The position numbers and the translations under genes are program-made. Source: an uncultured Erysipelotrichales bacterium (GTDB lineage Bacteria; Bacillota_I; Bacilli_A; Erysipelotrichales; Coprobacillaceae). Taken from it: a stretch of 64,000 nt of DNA. Shown here piece by piece: positions 35,719 through 43,319 of this stretch. The notes below the pieces were generated by a model, which was not told the DNA's origin, did no database searches, and saw only the letters and a program-made list of their open reading frames with translations. The stretch spans positions 55,496-119,495 of the forward strand of contig CAJTTM010000005.1 in NCBI GenBank assembly GCA_910579135.1, read 5' to 3'. Position 1 is the stretch's first letter. Each line of letters begins with the position of its first letter.

Positions 35719-35735
35719 TAAGGCAACTTGCCTTA
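35719..35735 (-). repeat. Tail-stop hairpin, copy 15 of 15
   Basis: TAAGGCAA-C-TTGCCTTA over the stop of the gene ending at 35733; the rightmost copy, 26 bases before the Toprim gene start. Confidence 0.9.
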
Positions 35736-36314
35736 CTCCATTTCTTCTTCCATACTTTCCTCTTCATCAACTTCAAAATTCAGTTCATGATTTATTTCCA
35801 TATCACTCAGGGCATTCATTCTTTGAAGTTGAATGTATTCAAACATATCGTGATATTTCATAATTGTTTCAATATCATTGATTTCTATAGCAAACAGCAG
35901 TTCTCTGTCCTCTCTTTTTTCCAAGTTTAGATTACTATAAATTTCATTACATATCCTTGAATAAACAATAGTATCTTTTTCGCTTTCATAATCAATCATG
36001 TGAAAAAGATTTGATATCTGTTCACTATCAAATAGAATTTGCTTTATATAACCATTTTCTATTTGACAATAAAAATGATTGTTCTTATCTATCTTTTCTC
36101 CACAATAAACCATAGTATATCCATCAGACAATGATATATGAGTTTCCTTTATATTCATGGCATAGCTTTTTATAAATTCAAAATAATATTTATTGGGAAT
36201 TTCAATTTCATAAATATCCTCTATATCAATTGATAATAATTTATTGTTTATTACAGACATCAAATATTCCTGTAAAGTATGTGCATAATACAAATCCGTA
36301 TAAAACAGTCTCAT
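35733..36314 (-). CDS. First tailed gene of the block, unknown function
   Basis: 193 residues from MRLFYTDLYYAHTLQEYLMSVIN. GAGGTGAG before this ATG favours it over one seven codons upstream. It is alpha/beta with YFEFIKSYAMNIKETHISLSDGYTMVYCGEKI and a C-terminal acidic stretch ending DEEESMEEEME. It lies directly behind promoter copy 3 and an attenuator-like stem, so it is probably the first gene of the tailed operon. No family recognised. Confidence 0.7.
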   Translation of the reverse strand: MRLFYTDLYYAHTLQEYLMSVINNKLLSIDIEDIYEIEIPNKYYFEFIKSYAMNIKETHISLSDGYTMVYCGEKIDKNNHFYCQIENGYIKQILFDSEQISNLFHMIDYESEKDTIVYSRICNEIYSNLNLEKREDRELLFAIEINDIETIMKYHDMFEYIQLQRMNALSDMEINHELNFEVDEEESMEEEME

Positions 36315-36335
36315 TTTCTCACCTCTTTTCTTCAT

Positions 36336-36380
36336 AAAAAAAGACCAACTTTACAAATATATTTGTATAGCTGATCTTTT
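36336..36380 (-). terminator. Attenuator-like terminator in the leader of the tailed operon
   Basis: A 12-bp stem with wobble pairs (AAAAGATCAGCT with AGTTGGTCTTTT), topped by a TACAAA/TTTGTA inner stem and followed by TTTTTTT on the minus strand, then 20-odd bases to the gene start. It lies between promoter copy 3 and the first tailed gene, so transcription must pass it. Confidence 0.8.
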
Positions 36381-36399
36381 TGACACTTTTTGATAATAC

Positions 36400-36450
36400 T
36401 ATTTTACCACATATTGAAATACAAATCTTTCCACATTTTGTGCAATTTTT
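36400..36450 (-). promoter_or_regulatory. Repeated promoter-operator, copy 3
   Basis: Extended -10 TGGTAAAAT (36401-36409), preceded by ATTTGTATTTCAATATG and dyad box TTGCACAAAATGTGGAA, identical to copy 2 across about 40 bases. It faces the tailed block, which runs leftwards for 26 kb. Confidence 0.7.
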
Positions 36451-36481
36451 AATACATAAATTTTAAAAATTAAAGTATATT

Positions 36482-36943
36482 TTAGAATTGTATGTCATCA
36501 TCCATGATATCAAATGAATTGAATGAGTTATCAAATTCTTTTTCTAAATCAATAGATTGTTCAAAATTATTATCAAATTTTTCCTCTTTGAAAGATGTCT
36601 GTTGTCCTTGTCTTCGCTCAACACTTGACCTTGTTTCCAAAAACTGAACACTATCACATACAACTTCTACAATATACACCTTTTGTCCTTTAGCATTCTC
36701 ATAATTACGAGAATGAAGTCGTCCTTCTATACCAACAAGTGATCCTTTTGAACAATACTTTTCAACATTCTCTGCAATTCTTTTCCAAACAACACAGTTA
36801 ATATAATCAGCTTGCTGTCCATCTGCCGAATTATAATTTCTATTTAATGCTAATGTAAAGCTTGTTACAGCAGCACCATTATTTGTTCTTCTTAACTCAG
36901 GATCTCTTGTCATTCTTCCAACCAAAACCACTCTATTTATCAT
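36482..36943 (-). CDS. ssb: Single-stranded DNA-binding protein
   Basis: 153 residues from MINRVVLVGRMTRDPELRRTNNGAAVTSF, the canonical SSB OB-fold, continuing ADYINCVVWKRIAENVEKYCSKGSLVGIEGRLHSRNYENAKGQKVYIVEVVCDSVQFLE. A Gln/Glu linker ends with MDDDIQF, the acidic tip that recruits repair and replication proteins in SSBs. GGTGGG upstream supports this ATG. This tip is the ordinary SSB one, unlike the shared tail to the left. Element-borne Ssb coats DNA during transfer. Confidence 0.95.
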   Translation of the reverse strand: MINRVVLVGRMTRDPELRRTNNGAAVTSFTLALNRNYNSADGQQADYINCVVWKRIAENVEKYCSKGSLVGIEGRLHSRNYENAKGQKVYIVEVVCDSVQFLETRSSVERRQGQQTSFKEEKFDNNFEQSIDLEKEFDNSFNSFDIMDDDIQF

Positions 36944-37078
36944 TTTATATTTCCCACCTTCCATATTTTCTTTATTTTATCAATAAATTTTATATTATTT
37001 CTTATACAAGCATAAAAAGAATTCTAAATGTTCAATCAAATTATTTTAATTACATTATGTAAATATCAATGATTAACA

Positions 37079-37285
37079 TTACCTTCTTCCTACTTTGTTT
37101 GTTGTTCCTATAATTATTTGAGAATTCCATTTTTTCTGCAACTTCTTTAACTCTTTTTTTTCTTTAAAATTTAAAACGTCTTTATGTTCTTTAAAAAGTT
37201 CAATTTTACTTTTCAGATATTTTCTTTCTAACATAATCTTACAAAAATCAAATTCTTTTCTTGTAAATTTACTACTTCTTTTCAT
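37079..37285 (-). CDS. Small basic protein
   Basis: 68 residues, MKRSSKFTRKEFDFCKIMLERKYLKSKIELFKEHKDVLNFKEKKELKKLQKKW, about a third Lys/Arg and mostly helical. GAGAGGATAAT upstream gives a reasonable start. No family recognised; the charge suggests nucleic-acid or membrane contact. Confidence 0.5.
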   Translation of the reverse strand: MKRSSKFTRKEFDFCKIMLERKYLKSKIELFKEHKDVLNFKEKKELKKLQKKWNSQIIIGTTNKVGRR

Positions 37286-37317
37286 AATTATTATCCTCTC
37301 TATAATTATTTTAAGTT

Positions 37318-37980
37318 TTATTGAACAGAATATTCATATATCTCTTCTATTTTGATATCGTCATAGAATTGAGGAGAAAAATATAATTTAAACCACTTAA
37401 ACACAAAATAAGACGAATATTCTTGTATGCCTATTGACACATTATAGAATTTATATAAAAATATTATTTTATCTTCAGCTGTACTAAATTCTGTTACATC
37501 AACAATATGTTGACCGTTTTGTATATATCTTTTATTTTCAATAGCTATAATTGGAAAATCTCCTATTTTTTCTTTATTGTTTTTAAGAGCACTATTCAAT
37601 AGTTTTAAATCATCCGTTCCTAAATCTACCCTAGGATAGTTAAGTTTAAGATTATTATATAAATCCAACATTTTTTTTGCTACTATTTTAATAATAACAA
37701 ATGATGAAAAAATAAATATAATTTCACAATACAATAACGTATTTAAAATTTTATCACCATATATTAATCCTATACCCAAACCTCCAAATATACAAATACA
37801 CATAATACCGAGCATGATCCAAATAGCAGTAAAATATGATTTGTAAAATTCCAAATTAGAAACTATTGGTTTATTATATTCAAAAGCATTAGATTGTTCA
37901 TATTCACATTCTTTTAAATGTTGTAAAAAATCTTTTGCTATTCCATCCAATTTAATATTATTTAATTCACTTACCTTCAT
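37318..37980 (-). CDS. Membrane protein with two transmembrane segments
   Basis: 220 residues. Cytoplasmic N-terminus (~1-45), two hydrophobic helices (IWIMLGIMCICIFGGLGIGLIYG; LYCEIIFIFSSFVIIKIVAKK) and a soluble C-terminal half (~110-220). AAGGAG supports the start. First of a string of small membrane proteins downstream in the untailed block. Function unknown. Confidence 0.6.
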   Translation of the reverse strand: MKVSELNNIKLDGIAKDFLQHLKECEYEQSNAFEYNKPIVSNLEFYKSYFTAIWIMLGIMCICIFGGLGIGLIYGDKILNTLLYCEIIFIFSSFVIIKIVAKKMLDLYNNLKLNYPRVDLGTDDLKLLNSALKNNKEKIGDFPIIAIENKRYIQNGQHIVDVTEFSTAEDKIIFLYKFYNVSIGIQEYSSYFVFKWFKLYFSPQFYDDIKIEEIYEYSVQ

Positions 37981-37995
37981 AATATCACTCCTTCG

Positions 37996-39060
37996 TTACT
38001 TTATGTTTTGAATACAATTAAGATGAAAGTTTTGTATTGATTTAAAACGATCATAATTTAAAACAAATTCTGAACTTGAGATTTTATAATCGGAAATTTT
38101 CAAAAAACCATCACATAATCGATCAAACTCCATCCAATAGCAATGCATTAAATCCTCTTTAATGTAATCAAATAAGACCCATTTCTGTACAAGTGTAGAT
38201 TTGTTCTCTATAAATAGTCCCTCTCCTTGCATTAAATCTAATAACGGATTATGATTCTCCTCATACATCTTTTTTTCTAATTCCACTCTCATATCACTCA
38301 TCATATGCCAAGGATACTCTTCCTTAGCATATGATGACACTTGCTCGAAGGGTAGTCCCTCCATTAACCCTCTTCGTATTTCAACCATTTGATCTCTATC
38401 TAATGTAGTTTTTGCATATAGCATAATTTTCTTCATACTCAAGTTATAATTAAATCCAAATTGGATTTGCATCATTTGCCCATAATTAAATCCTGGTTTT
38501 GCATAAACAGAAACTTCTTCTATACTTCTACCATGATTTAATTGATTTCGTAATATTTCCATATATTCATCAGGCAATTCAGGTTTTGCGAATACTGAAA
38601 CCTGTTCAATATCTAAGCGTTCAAAAAAACCCAAACTTATTTGATACATTTGTTTCCAATTAAATTTTGGATGTGCAATTATTGATATTTCACGTTCAGA
38701 TAATCCCCATTTATATGCTTTTCTAATTATTTCCATTTGCATCGCATCAAATTCCTTTTTTGAATATGTAAGAATTTGGTTGATTTTCAATCCATTCTTA
38801 TGCCCTTCATAAATTTGAAACATTTGACTTTTATTAAAATTTAGTTTTTTATATTCTTCTGCTATTTTTTCAAAATCACTTAAGTAATTACGACCAAATT
38901 TATCTGAAAACTCATTATTTATAAATATATATGATATTGTATTTCTTATCACATCTGCACATTTTAAGTATTTTTTCAATAATCCAATAGCAAATAAAAT
39001 ATCGAAAGACAGTAATATAATTCCTAATAAGCCAAATATTATAAAAGCTATTTCTTCCAT
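37996..39060 (-). CDS. Membrane-anchored protein with ~37-residue tandem repeats
   Basis: 354 residues from MEEIAFIIFGLLGIILLSFDILFAI, a single N-terminal membrane helix. Residues ~80-270 hold about five tandem repeats of the form ...YAKPxFNxxQMxQIxxGLxxGLSIEEVSV (for example FAKPELPDEYMEILRNQLNHGRSIEEVSV, YAKPGFNYGQMMQIQFGFNYNLSMKKIML). The repeats are helical and occur in mobile-element proteins of Firmicutes; they may be a protein-binding scaffold. AAAGGAG eight bases before this ATG favours it over an upstream one. No C-terminal tail. Confidence 0.75.
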   Translation of the reverse strand: MEEIAFIIFGLLGIILLSFDILFAIGLLKKYLKCADVIRNTISYIFINNEFSDKFGRNYLSDFEKIAEEYKKLNFNKSQMFQIYEGHKNGLKINQILTYSKKEFDAMQMEIIRKAYKWGLSEREISIIAHPKFNWKQMYQISLGFFERLDIEQVSVFAKPELPDEYMEILRNQLNHGRSIEEVSVYAKPGFNYGQMMQIQFGFNYNLSMKKIMLYAKTTLDRDQMVEIRRGLMEGLPFEQVSSYAKEEYPWHMMSDMRVELEKKMYEENHNPLLDLMQGEGLFIENKSTLVQKWVLFDYIKEDLMHCYWMEFDRLCDGFLKISDYKISSSEFVLNYDRFKSIQNFHLNCIQNIK

Positions 39061-39073
39061 TTTTTTACTCCTT

Positions 39074-39364
39074 TCAATTTCCACTATTTTTTAATCTTTT
39101 CCAAGCTAGATATCTTGCCATGGGAGTTTTGATCCCACTTTTTAATTCTCTTTCCTTTAAAATAAAAGAACTTATTTTATATGGAAAGATCCATTCATTA
39201 TCATTGCTATCATAAGCAAAAATAATTCTATCAAATACATAAACCTGTCCTTCTTCAAAACAAGTTTCTAGTATATTGGTATAATGTTGTATTTCTCCTG
39301 CATTATGTAAAATCATCTCTTTTATTGATAGTCTTTTTTTTGGCTTTTTAATTCTTCTTTCCAT
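39074..39364 (-). CDS. Small protein of unknown function
   Basis: 96 residues, MERRIKKPKKRLSIKEMILHNAGEIQHYTNILETCFEEGQVYVFDRIIFAYDSND. A basic start and a short beta-rich middle. AGAGGAA upstream supports the start. It sits 14 bases before the repeat protein and so is co-transcribed. Confidence 0.5.
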   Translation of the reverse strand: MERRIKKPKKRLSIKEMILHNAGEIQHYTNILETCFEEGQVYVFDRIIFAYDSNDNEWIFPYKISSFILKERELKSGIKTPMARYLAWKRLKNSGN

Positions 39365-39402
39365 TCCAATTCCTCTTTTCTTGATTAGTTTAATATAATT
39401 TT

Positions 39403-39978
39403 CTACAACCTATTCAACATTTGATTCAAAACCTGAGTGTCAACATTTATTTCAGTAATTATATTATCAAAAGACTCCATCAAAAACTTTTCAAAACATT
39501 TTTCTGCATAATCAATAGTTATAAAAATTTTTTGCTGGGCTTGAATCATATTTTCTGTTTTATTTGTAATTTTCTCAATTTCAACATACTTTTCTACAAG
39601 CTTATAAATTTCAAAAAGATAATAAGTAAAGTATTTCTTAACCTTCTTATTTGTTTCGCTACTTCCCTTATACTTAAGTATGAGCGTTTGACTTATATTT
39701 GCTATATTTTGTAGCTTTTCTCTTAATTCATAATTTTTTATTAATTCCTCATAATATAATAATTTGTTAATATATATATCTGAAACATTCCAAAAATCTT
39801 CATTTTCTTCATCGGTATTATTTATAGATCTAATTGATCTTTTGTTTGCAATTATCTTTTTAATTAAGAATAAAAGTACAAAGACAATTACTAAAAAACC
39901 AATAGCAAACAAACTTATTTCTATTAGATTCAAAAAGAATTTATCAAGTAATTTTTGGTATCCTGTACTATCTATCAT
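39403..39978 (-). CDS. Single-pass membrane protein with coiled-coil body
   Basis: 191 residues. One helix near 14-40 (FFLNLIEISLFAIGFLVIVFVLLFLI) then a helical body (ELREKLQNIANISQTLILKYKGSSETNKKVKKYFTYYLFEIYKLVEKYVEIEKITNKTENMIQAQQ). AAGGAG supports the start. Function unknown. Confidence 0.6.
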   Translation of the reverse strand: MIDSTGYQKLLDKFFLNLIEISLFAIGFLVIVFVLLFLIKKIIANKRSIRSINNTDEENEDFWNVSDIYINKLLYYEELIKNYELREKLQNIANISQTLILKYKGSSETNKKVKKYFTYYLFEIYKLVEKYVEIEKITNKTENMIQAQQKIFITIDYAEKCFEKFLMESFDNIITEINVDTQVLNQMLNRL

Positions 39979-40088
39979 TTATACATCTCCTTTTTTAATT
40001 ATAGAAATAATCTTTATCAATATAATTTGAATTTTGTGCTTTTCACTATAATTATTGTATTAGGCTAAATTTCTTGATTAAGGATATA

Positions 40089-40667
40089 TCAATATAACTC
40101 ATTAAAAGTTTTCATGAATGTAAGCCCCTTTTTTTCTTCTATTTCGCATTCTTTTAAATGAATATTTTTATTATTCCATGGAACAATTTCATCTCCATAA
40201 AAAGATATTGTATAAATCAAACAAGTCCCATCGTAATTAATATCGTCTGTATTGTTATAATATTCAATGTATTCCATAACAGACCTATACAATGCTTGTG
40301 CTGTTGCATTATCTCTCTCTGATGTGTATAATCTAAAAAATTTAATGTTTGGATATTTTTTAGCTAATTCTTTCGCATGATTTATTGTATCTTCTAGGAT
40401 TTTTCTTCCATAACCTCGACTTCTATATTTTGGAAGTACTCCAAACCACCCTAACCACAAAGAATCGGTTGTTTCAATACTTCCTTCTGTATATACTCCT
40501 GTAATTCCAATATATTTATCCTTATCTTTTACCAAGTAATAAGCATTATTTTCATCCTTATCTAATTGATTAATATAATGAAGATAAGCTGAACTATCAG
40601 GAAAAAGATTAAGTTGAATTTTACATGCATCCATTAGATTTTCTCTATTTATTCTTATATATTCCAT
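40089..40667 (-). CDS. GNAT-family acetyltransferase
   Basis: 192 residues. The acetyl-CoA-binding motif is WLGWFGVLPKYRSRGYGRKILEDTINHAKEL (Q/RxxGxG/A around residue 85-91), and the region before it (YLVKDKDKYIGITGVYTEG) fits beta-3/4 of the fold. The substrate is not visible. It is one of several ordinary enzymes in the untailed block and overlaps its upstream neighbour's end by only a base or two. Overall family call is secure, role is not. Confidence 0.85.
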   Translation of the reverse strand: MEYIRINRENLMDACKIQLNLFPDSSAYLHYINQLDKDENNAYYLVKDKDKYIGITGVYTEGSIETTDSLWLGWFGVLPKYRSRGYGRKILEDTINHAKELAKKYPNIKFFRLYTSERDNATAQALYRSVMEYIEYYNNTDDINYDGTCLIYTISFYGDEIVPWNNKNIHLKECEIEEKKGLTFMKTFNELY

Positions 40668-40668
40668 T

Positions 40669-41106
40669 TCACTTTTCCTTTCTCATTTTCTTGACTTCAT
40701 TTAATATGATTTGCTCTCTATTTAACTTATAAACAGTTCTAGTCATATCAATAAAGATAAATGTTATAACAATTATAATTGTTAACATAATTATTACATT
40801 CAGTGTTATTGCTATATTTTTTATATTTACAATCTTAGGATCTTCTGATATTAGTGTTTTAAATAAAATGGGGAAAAAATAATTCCAGGTACCCTTTACT
40901 ATTAATAAACCCGTTAAACTATAAATGAATAAAATAAATTTGTTGTGTTTATATCTAGAATTAATATCAACATAGTCCAATAAAAATTCATCATCTGTTT
41001 CGTTCAGATATTTATGTATTTTTATATTCATTTCTCTTACATTTTTTTCACGACGTCTTTTATATAAGAGAATATATTCTATTTTGTTTATAAACTTATT
41101 TTTCAT
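40669..41106 (-). CDS. Small membrane protein, two transmembrane segments
   Basis: 145 residues, a basic N-terminus (INKIEYILLYKRRREKNVREM) then hydrophobic segments near 58-72 and 88-118 (FILFIYSLTGLLIVKG; IKNIAITLNVIIMLTIIIVITFIFID). Start is reasonable but spacing to GAAGGATG is long. Function unknown. Confidence 0.5.
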   Translation of the reverse strand: MKNKFINKIEYILLYKRRREKNVREMNIKIHKYLNETDDEFLLDYVDINSRYKHNKFILFIYSLTGLLIVKGTWNYFFPILFKTLISEDPKIVNIKNIAITLNVIIMLTIIIVITFIFIDMTRTVYKLNREQIILNEVKKMRKEK

Positions 41107-41179
41107 ACATTTGTTTCATCCTTCTAATTTTATACCTTAGATAATTCTTAATTGTGTAAATAGAGGGAGTTTAATCCCT

Positions 41180-42064
41180 CTATTTCAATAACTTACTAAT
41201 ATCAATCATATTATCATCGCCTGAAACAGTAGGTAACTTCCCATCCCATTTTTCAATCCACTGTTCTAACAATACTTCATTAGTCAAAGCTTTAGTCTTT
41301 ACAGCATTTGCCTTCGCTTCACCTTCAGCTTGAATTAGCTTAGTTTCTGCTTCGGTCTTAGCCTTTTCCTTGTTTTGCTTAGCAGTTTCAACCTCTTTTT
41401 TAGCAATAGCTTCTTTTCTGATCGCATCTTCTATATCTTTTCCTGCATCCATATCTTTAATAGTTAATTCAACTAAATTAACACCTTCATTTGCTAATTT
41501 ATTTGTTAATTCTTCTGTTGATAGTTTATAGATGTCATTCTTCTTTTCTCCTAATGCATCTATAACATTGTATTGCGTAACTACTTTTTCTATAGATTTT
41601 TGAGAATAGTTACTGATGATATTCTTTTTTAAGTTATCAATATTTTCATAACGCTTATAAACATTAAATGCATTTTCTTTATTTACGCTGAATTTAACAT
41701 TGATTTCTAATGTTAAGAATTGTGCATCCTTGGTCTGAACAGTAACATCTTTCATTGTTCTCTCCTGCACTGTTGTTGGTATTGTATATATCTTATCAAA
41801 GGGTGCTTTAATAACAATACCTTCATTTAGCGTTTTATTACTTGTACCTCCAAACATAGACCACTTAACTCCTACATGGTTTGCAGGCACAAAGTCAATA
41901 CACATTGTTCCTAAATAAACAAATCCACACAACAATCCTATAAAAATCAACTTATTAGGCTTGAAATTCATTGTTTCTTTCTCTTTATCATAAAATGATC
42001 CAATAACACATCCAATACCACCTACTACTAATAACGCTTTTAAAACAAATAAAATAATACCCAT
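41180..42064 (-). CDS. SPFH/band-7 (prohibitin-like) membrane protein
   Basis: 294 residues. N-terminal membrane segments (~4-22 and ~38-58) are followed by a band-7 domain: FVPANHVGVKWSMFGG...ERTMKDVTVQTKDAQFLTLEINVKFSV, then a helical stretch with AKKEVETAKQNKEKAKTEAETKLIQAEGEAKANAV, typical of SPFH proteins. Such proteins form membrane scaffolds; mobile elements and phages carry them, possibly around entry or transfer sites (inference). AGGAGG supports the start. No acidic tail. Confidence 0.88.
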   Translation of the reverse strand: MGIILFVLKALLVVGGIGCVIGSFYDKEKETMNFKPNKLIFIGLLCGFVYLGTMCIDFVPANHVGVKWSMFGGTSNKTLNEGIVIKAPFDKIYTIPTTVQERTMKDVTVQTKDAQFLTLEINVKFSVNKENAFNVYKRYENIDNLKKNIISNYSQKSIEKVVTQYNVIDALGEKKNDIYKLSTEELTNKLANEGVNLVELTIKDMDAGKDIEDAIRKEAIAKKEVETAKQNKEKAKTEAETKLIQAEGEAKANAVKTKALTNEVLLEQWIEKWDGKLPTVSGDDNMIDISKLLK

Positions 42065-42113
42065 TTTTCTTTTCCTCCTAAATTTCTTTTAATATTTATC
42101 TTTGCTTTTCTAT

Positions 42114-42608
42114 TTATTTATTGTAGAAATCCCAATCCAAAAAACTGCTAATATGCCATGATTCAATGCCTTTTCTTTCAGCTTCTCTTAAAAATTTAAT
42201 GACATCATCTACATAAATTACCTCTTTTAAATCAATTTCCTTTTTTTGGCAATATTCAATAATACAAGTTGCTTTTGGAGTATCTTCAAAGACTAATAAT
42301 CTTTCGCTAATTACTGGATAGTATTTATCTAACCATATTTGCTTATCAGCCATCTCCTTTTGATTTTGACAATGTCCCATAATGATATTTTTTCTTGCAT
42401 TACATTCTTTTATTACTTGTTGCATAAGTAAAGATGGTTTTCTCTCTAAAAATATTCCCTGTTCTATTTCTTCTAAAGACATACCATTGTTTGTACCTTT
42501 TGGATCTGATACATGATTATTAAATCTATATGCTGCTAAAGTTCCATCGATATCCCAAAACACATACTTATCCTTTAATATTTCTTTTGTAATCATACTA
42601 TCATTCAT
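42114..42608 (-). CDS. HAD-family nucleotidase-like protein
   Basis: 164 residues from MNDSMITKEILKDKYVFWDIDGTLAAYRF (motif I DxDGT). NIIMGHCQNQKEMADKQIWLDKYYP and YVDDVIKFLREAERKGIESWHI (motif IV DD) match the same nucleotidase-like HAD group as the tailed protein at 28401. AAAGGA favours this ATG. It follows a lipoprotein gene by 13 bases. This one has no tail and no extra domain. Confidence 0.8.
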   Translation of the reverse strand: MNDSMITKEILKDKYVFWDIDGTLAAYRFNNHVSDPKGTNNGMSLEEIEQGIFLERKPSLLMQQVIKECNARKNIIMGHCQNQKEMADKQIWLDKYYPVISERLLVFEDTPKATCIIEYCQKKEIDLKEVIYVDDVIKFLREAERKGIESWHISSFLDWDFYNK

Positions 42609-42621
42609 TTTTATATTTCCT

Positions 42622-42930
42622 TTACTCTTCAATTCTTGGTGATTTCACACCATCTTTAACTTCATAAATAACAAATCTTCCATCTCCTGATATATGTAGC
42701 CCTCCTTTATCTTGCTGAACAATATAGGTTTCAGGTTGTTCATCTTTTCTCATTGGTCTATATGTACACCAGATATTGTCCTTACTTTCAATATTATAAT
42801 TAACAAATTTCATGCCTTCAGGAAGTACAATTTCTTTTGTCCCTCCAAAACTGGTAACATTAGCATTTTCACAACCACTTAAACTAAATAAAGTACATAA
42901 CACTAACAAACTTATATATGCTTTTTTCAT
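42622..42930 (-). CDS. Small lipoprotein
   Basis: 102 residues with a lipoprotein signal ending LFSLSGC (Cys20). The mature part contains PEGMKFVNYNIESKDNIWCTYRPMRKDEQPETYIVQQDKG, a type seen in phage and plasmid lipoproteins. AGGAGG start. Possibly surface exclusion or superinfection immunity, inferred from such elements in general. Confidence 0.75.
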   Translation of the reverse strand: MKKAYISLLVLCTLFSLSGCENANVTSFGGTKEIVLPEGMKFVNYNIESKDNIWCTYRPMRKDEQPETYIVQQDKGGLHISGDGRFVIYEVKDGVKSPRIEE

Positions 42931-42947
42931 TTTATATTACCTCCTAA

Positions 42948-43319
42948 TCATATCTGCTTTTTATAAAAACGATTTTCTTCAAAATAACATACATAACAAT
43001 CAAATTCATTTCTGTTATATTTCAAAGTTACAAAATCAAGTTCTTTTATACCTGAGTTCAATATAAGGACTTCTCTCAATAAAAACCATTTTTTTAATTT
43101 GTTACACCAAATAGGCTTACCAATCATTTCTTCGAGTTCTTCAAATTTTAGAGGTGGATTGTCAAAGTGTTCTTTGATAAGTTGTTTTAACAAACTGATT
43201 TCAAATCCAAATGGATTACTCTTTACATTTGGAATTGAATTATAATCTTCAATTTCAATAGTTCCATTTTCGATAGTTTGTAATGCATTTTCACATTCTT
43301 CTTTATCAATAGTTAACAT
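42948..43319 (-). CDS. Phage-type hypothetical protein
   Basis: 123 residues. NPPLKFEELEEMIGKPIWCNKLKKWFLL resembles the conserved LKFEEL..MIG.PVW......W segment of many Firmicutes phage proteins without assigned function. Overlaps the preceding gene by 14 bases. AAAGGAG start. Confidence 0.65.
   Translation of the reverse strand: MLTIDKEECENALQTIENGTIEIEDYNSIPNVKSNPFGFEISLLKQLIKEHFDNPPLKFEELEEMIGKPIWCNKLKKWFLLREVLILNSGIKELDFVTLKYNRNEFDCYVCYFEENRFYKKQI

Noticed and set aside
10571..35735. The repeated palindromes as a CRISPR array
   Set aside because: Spacing is hundreds to thousands of bases and filled with genes; no regular spacers.
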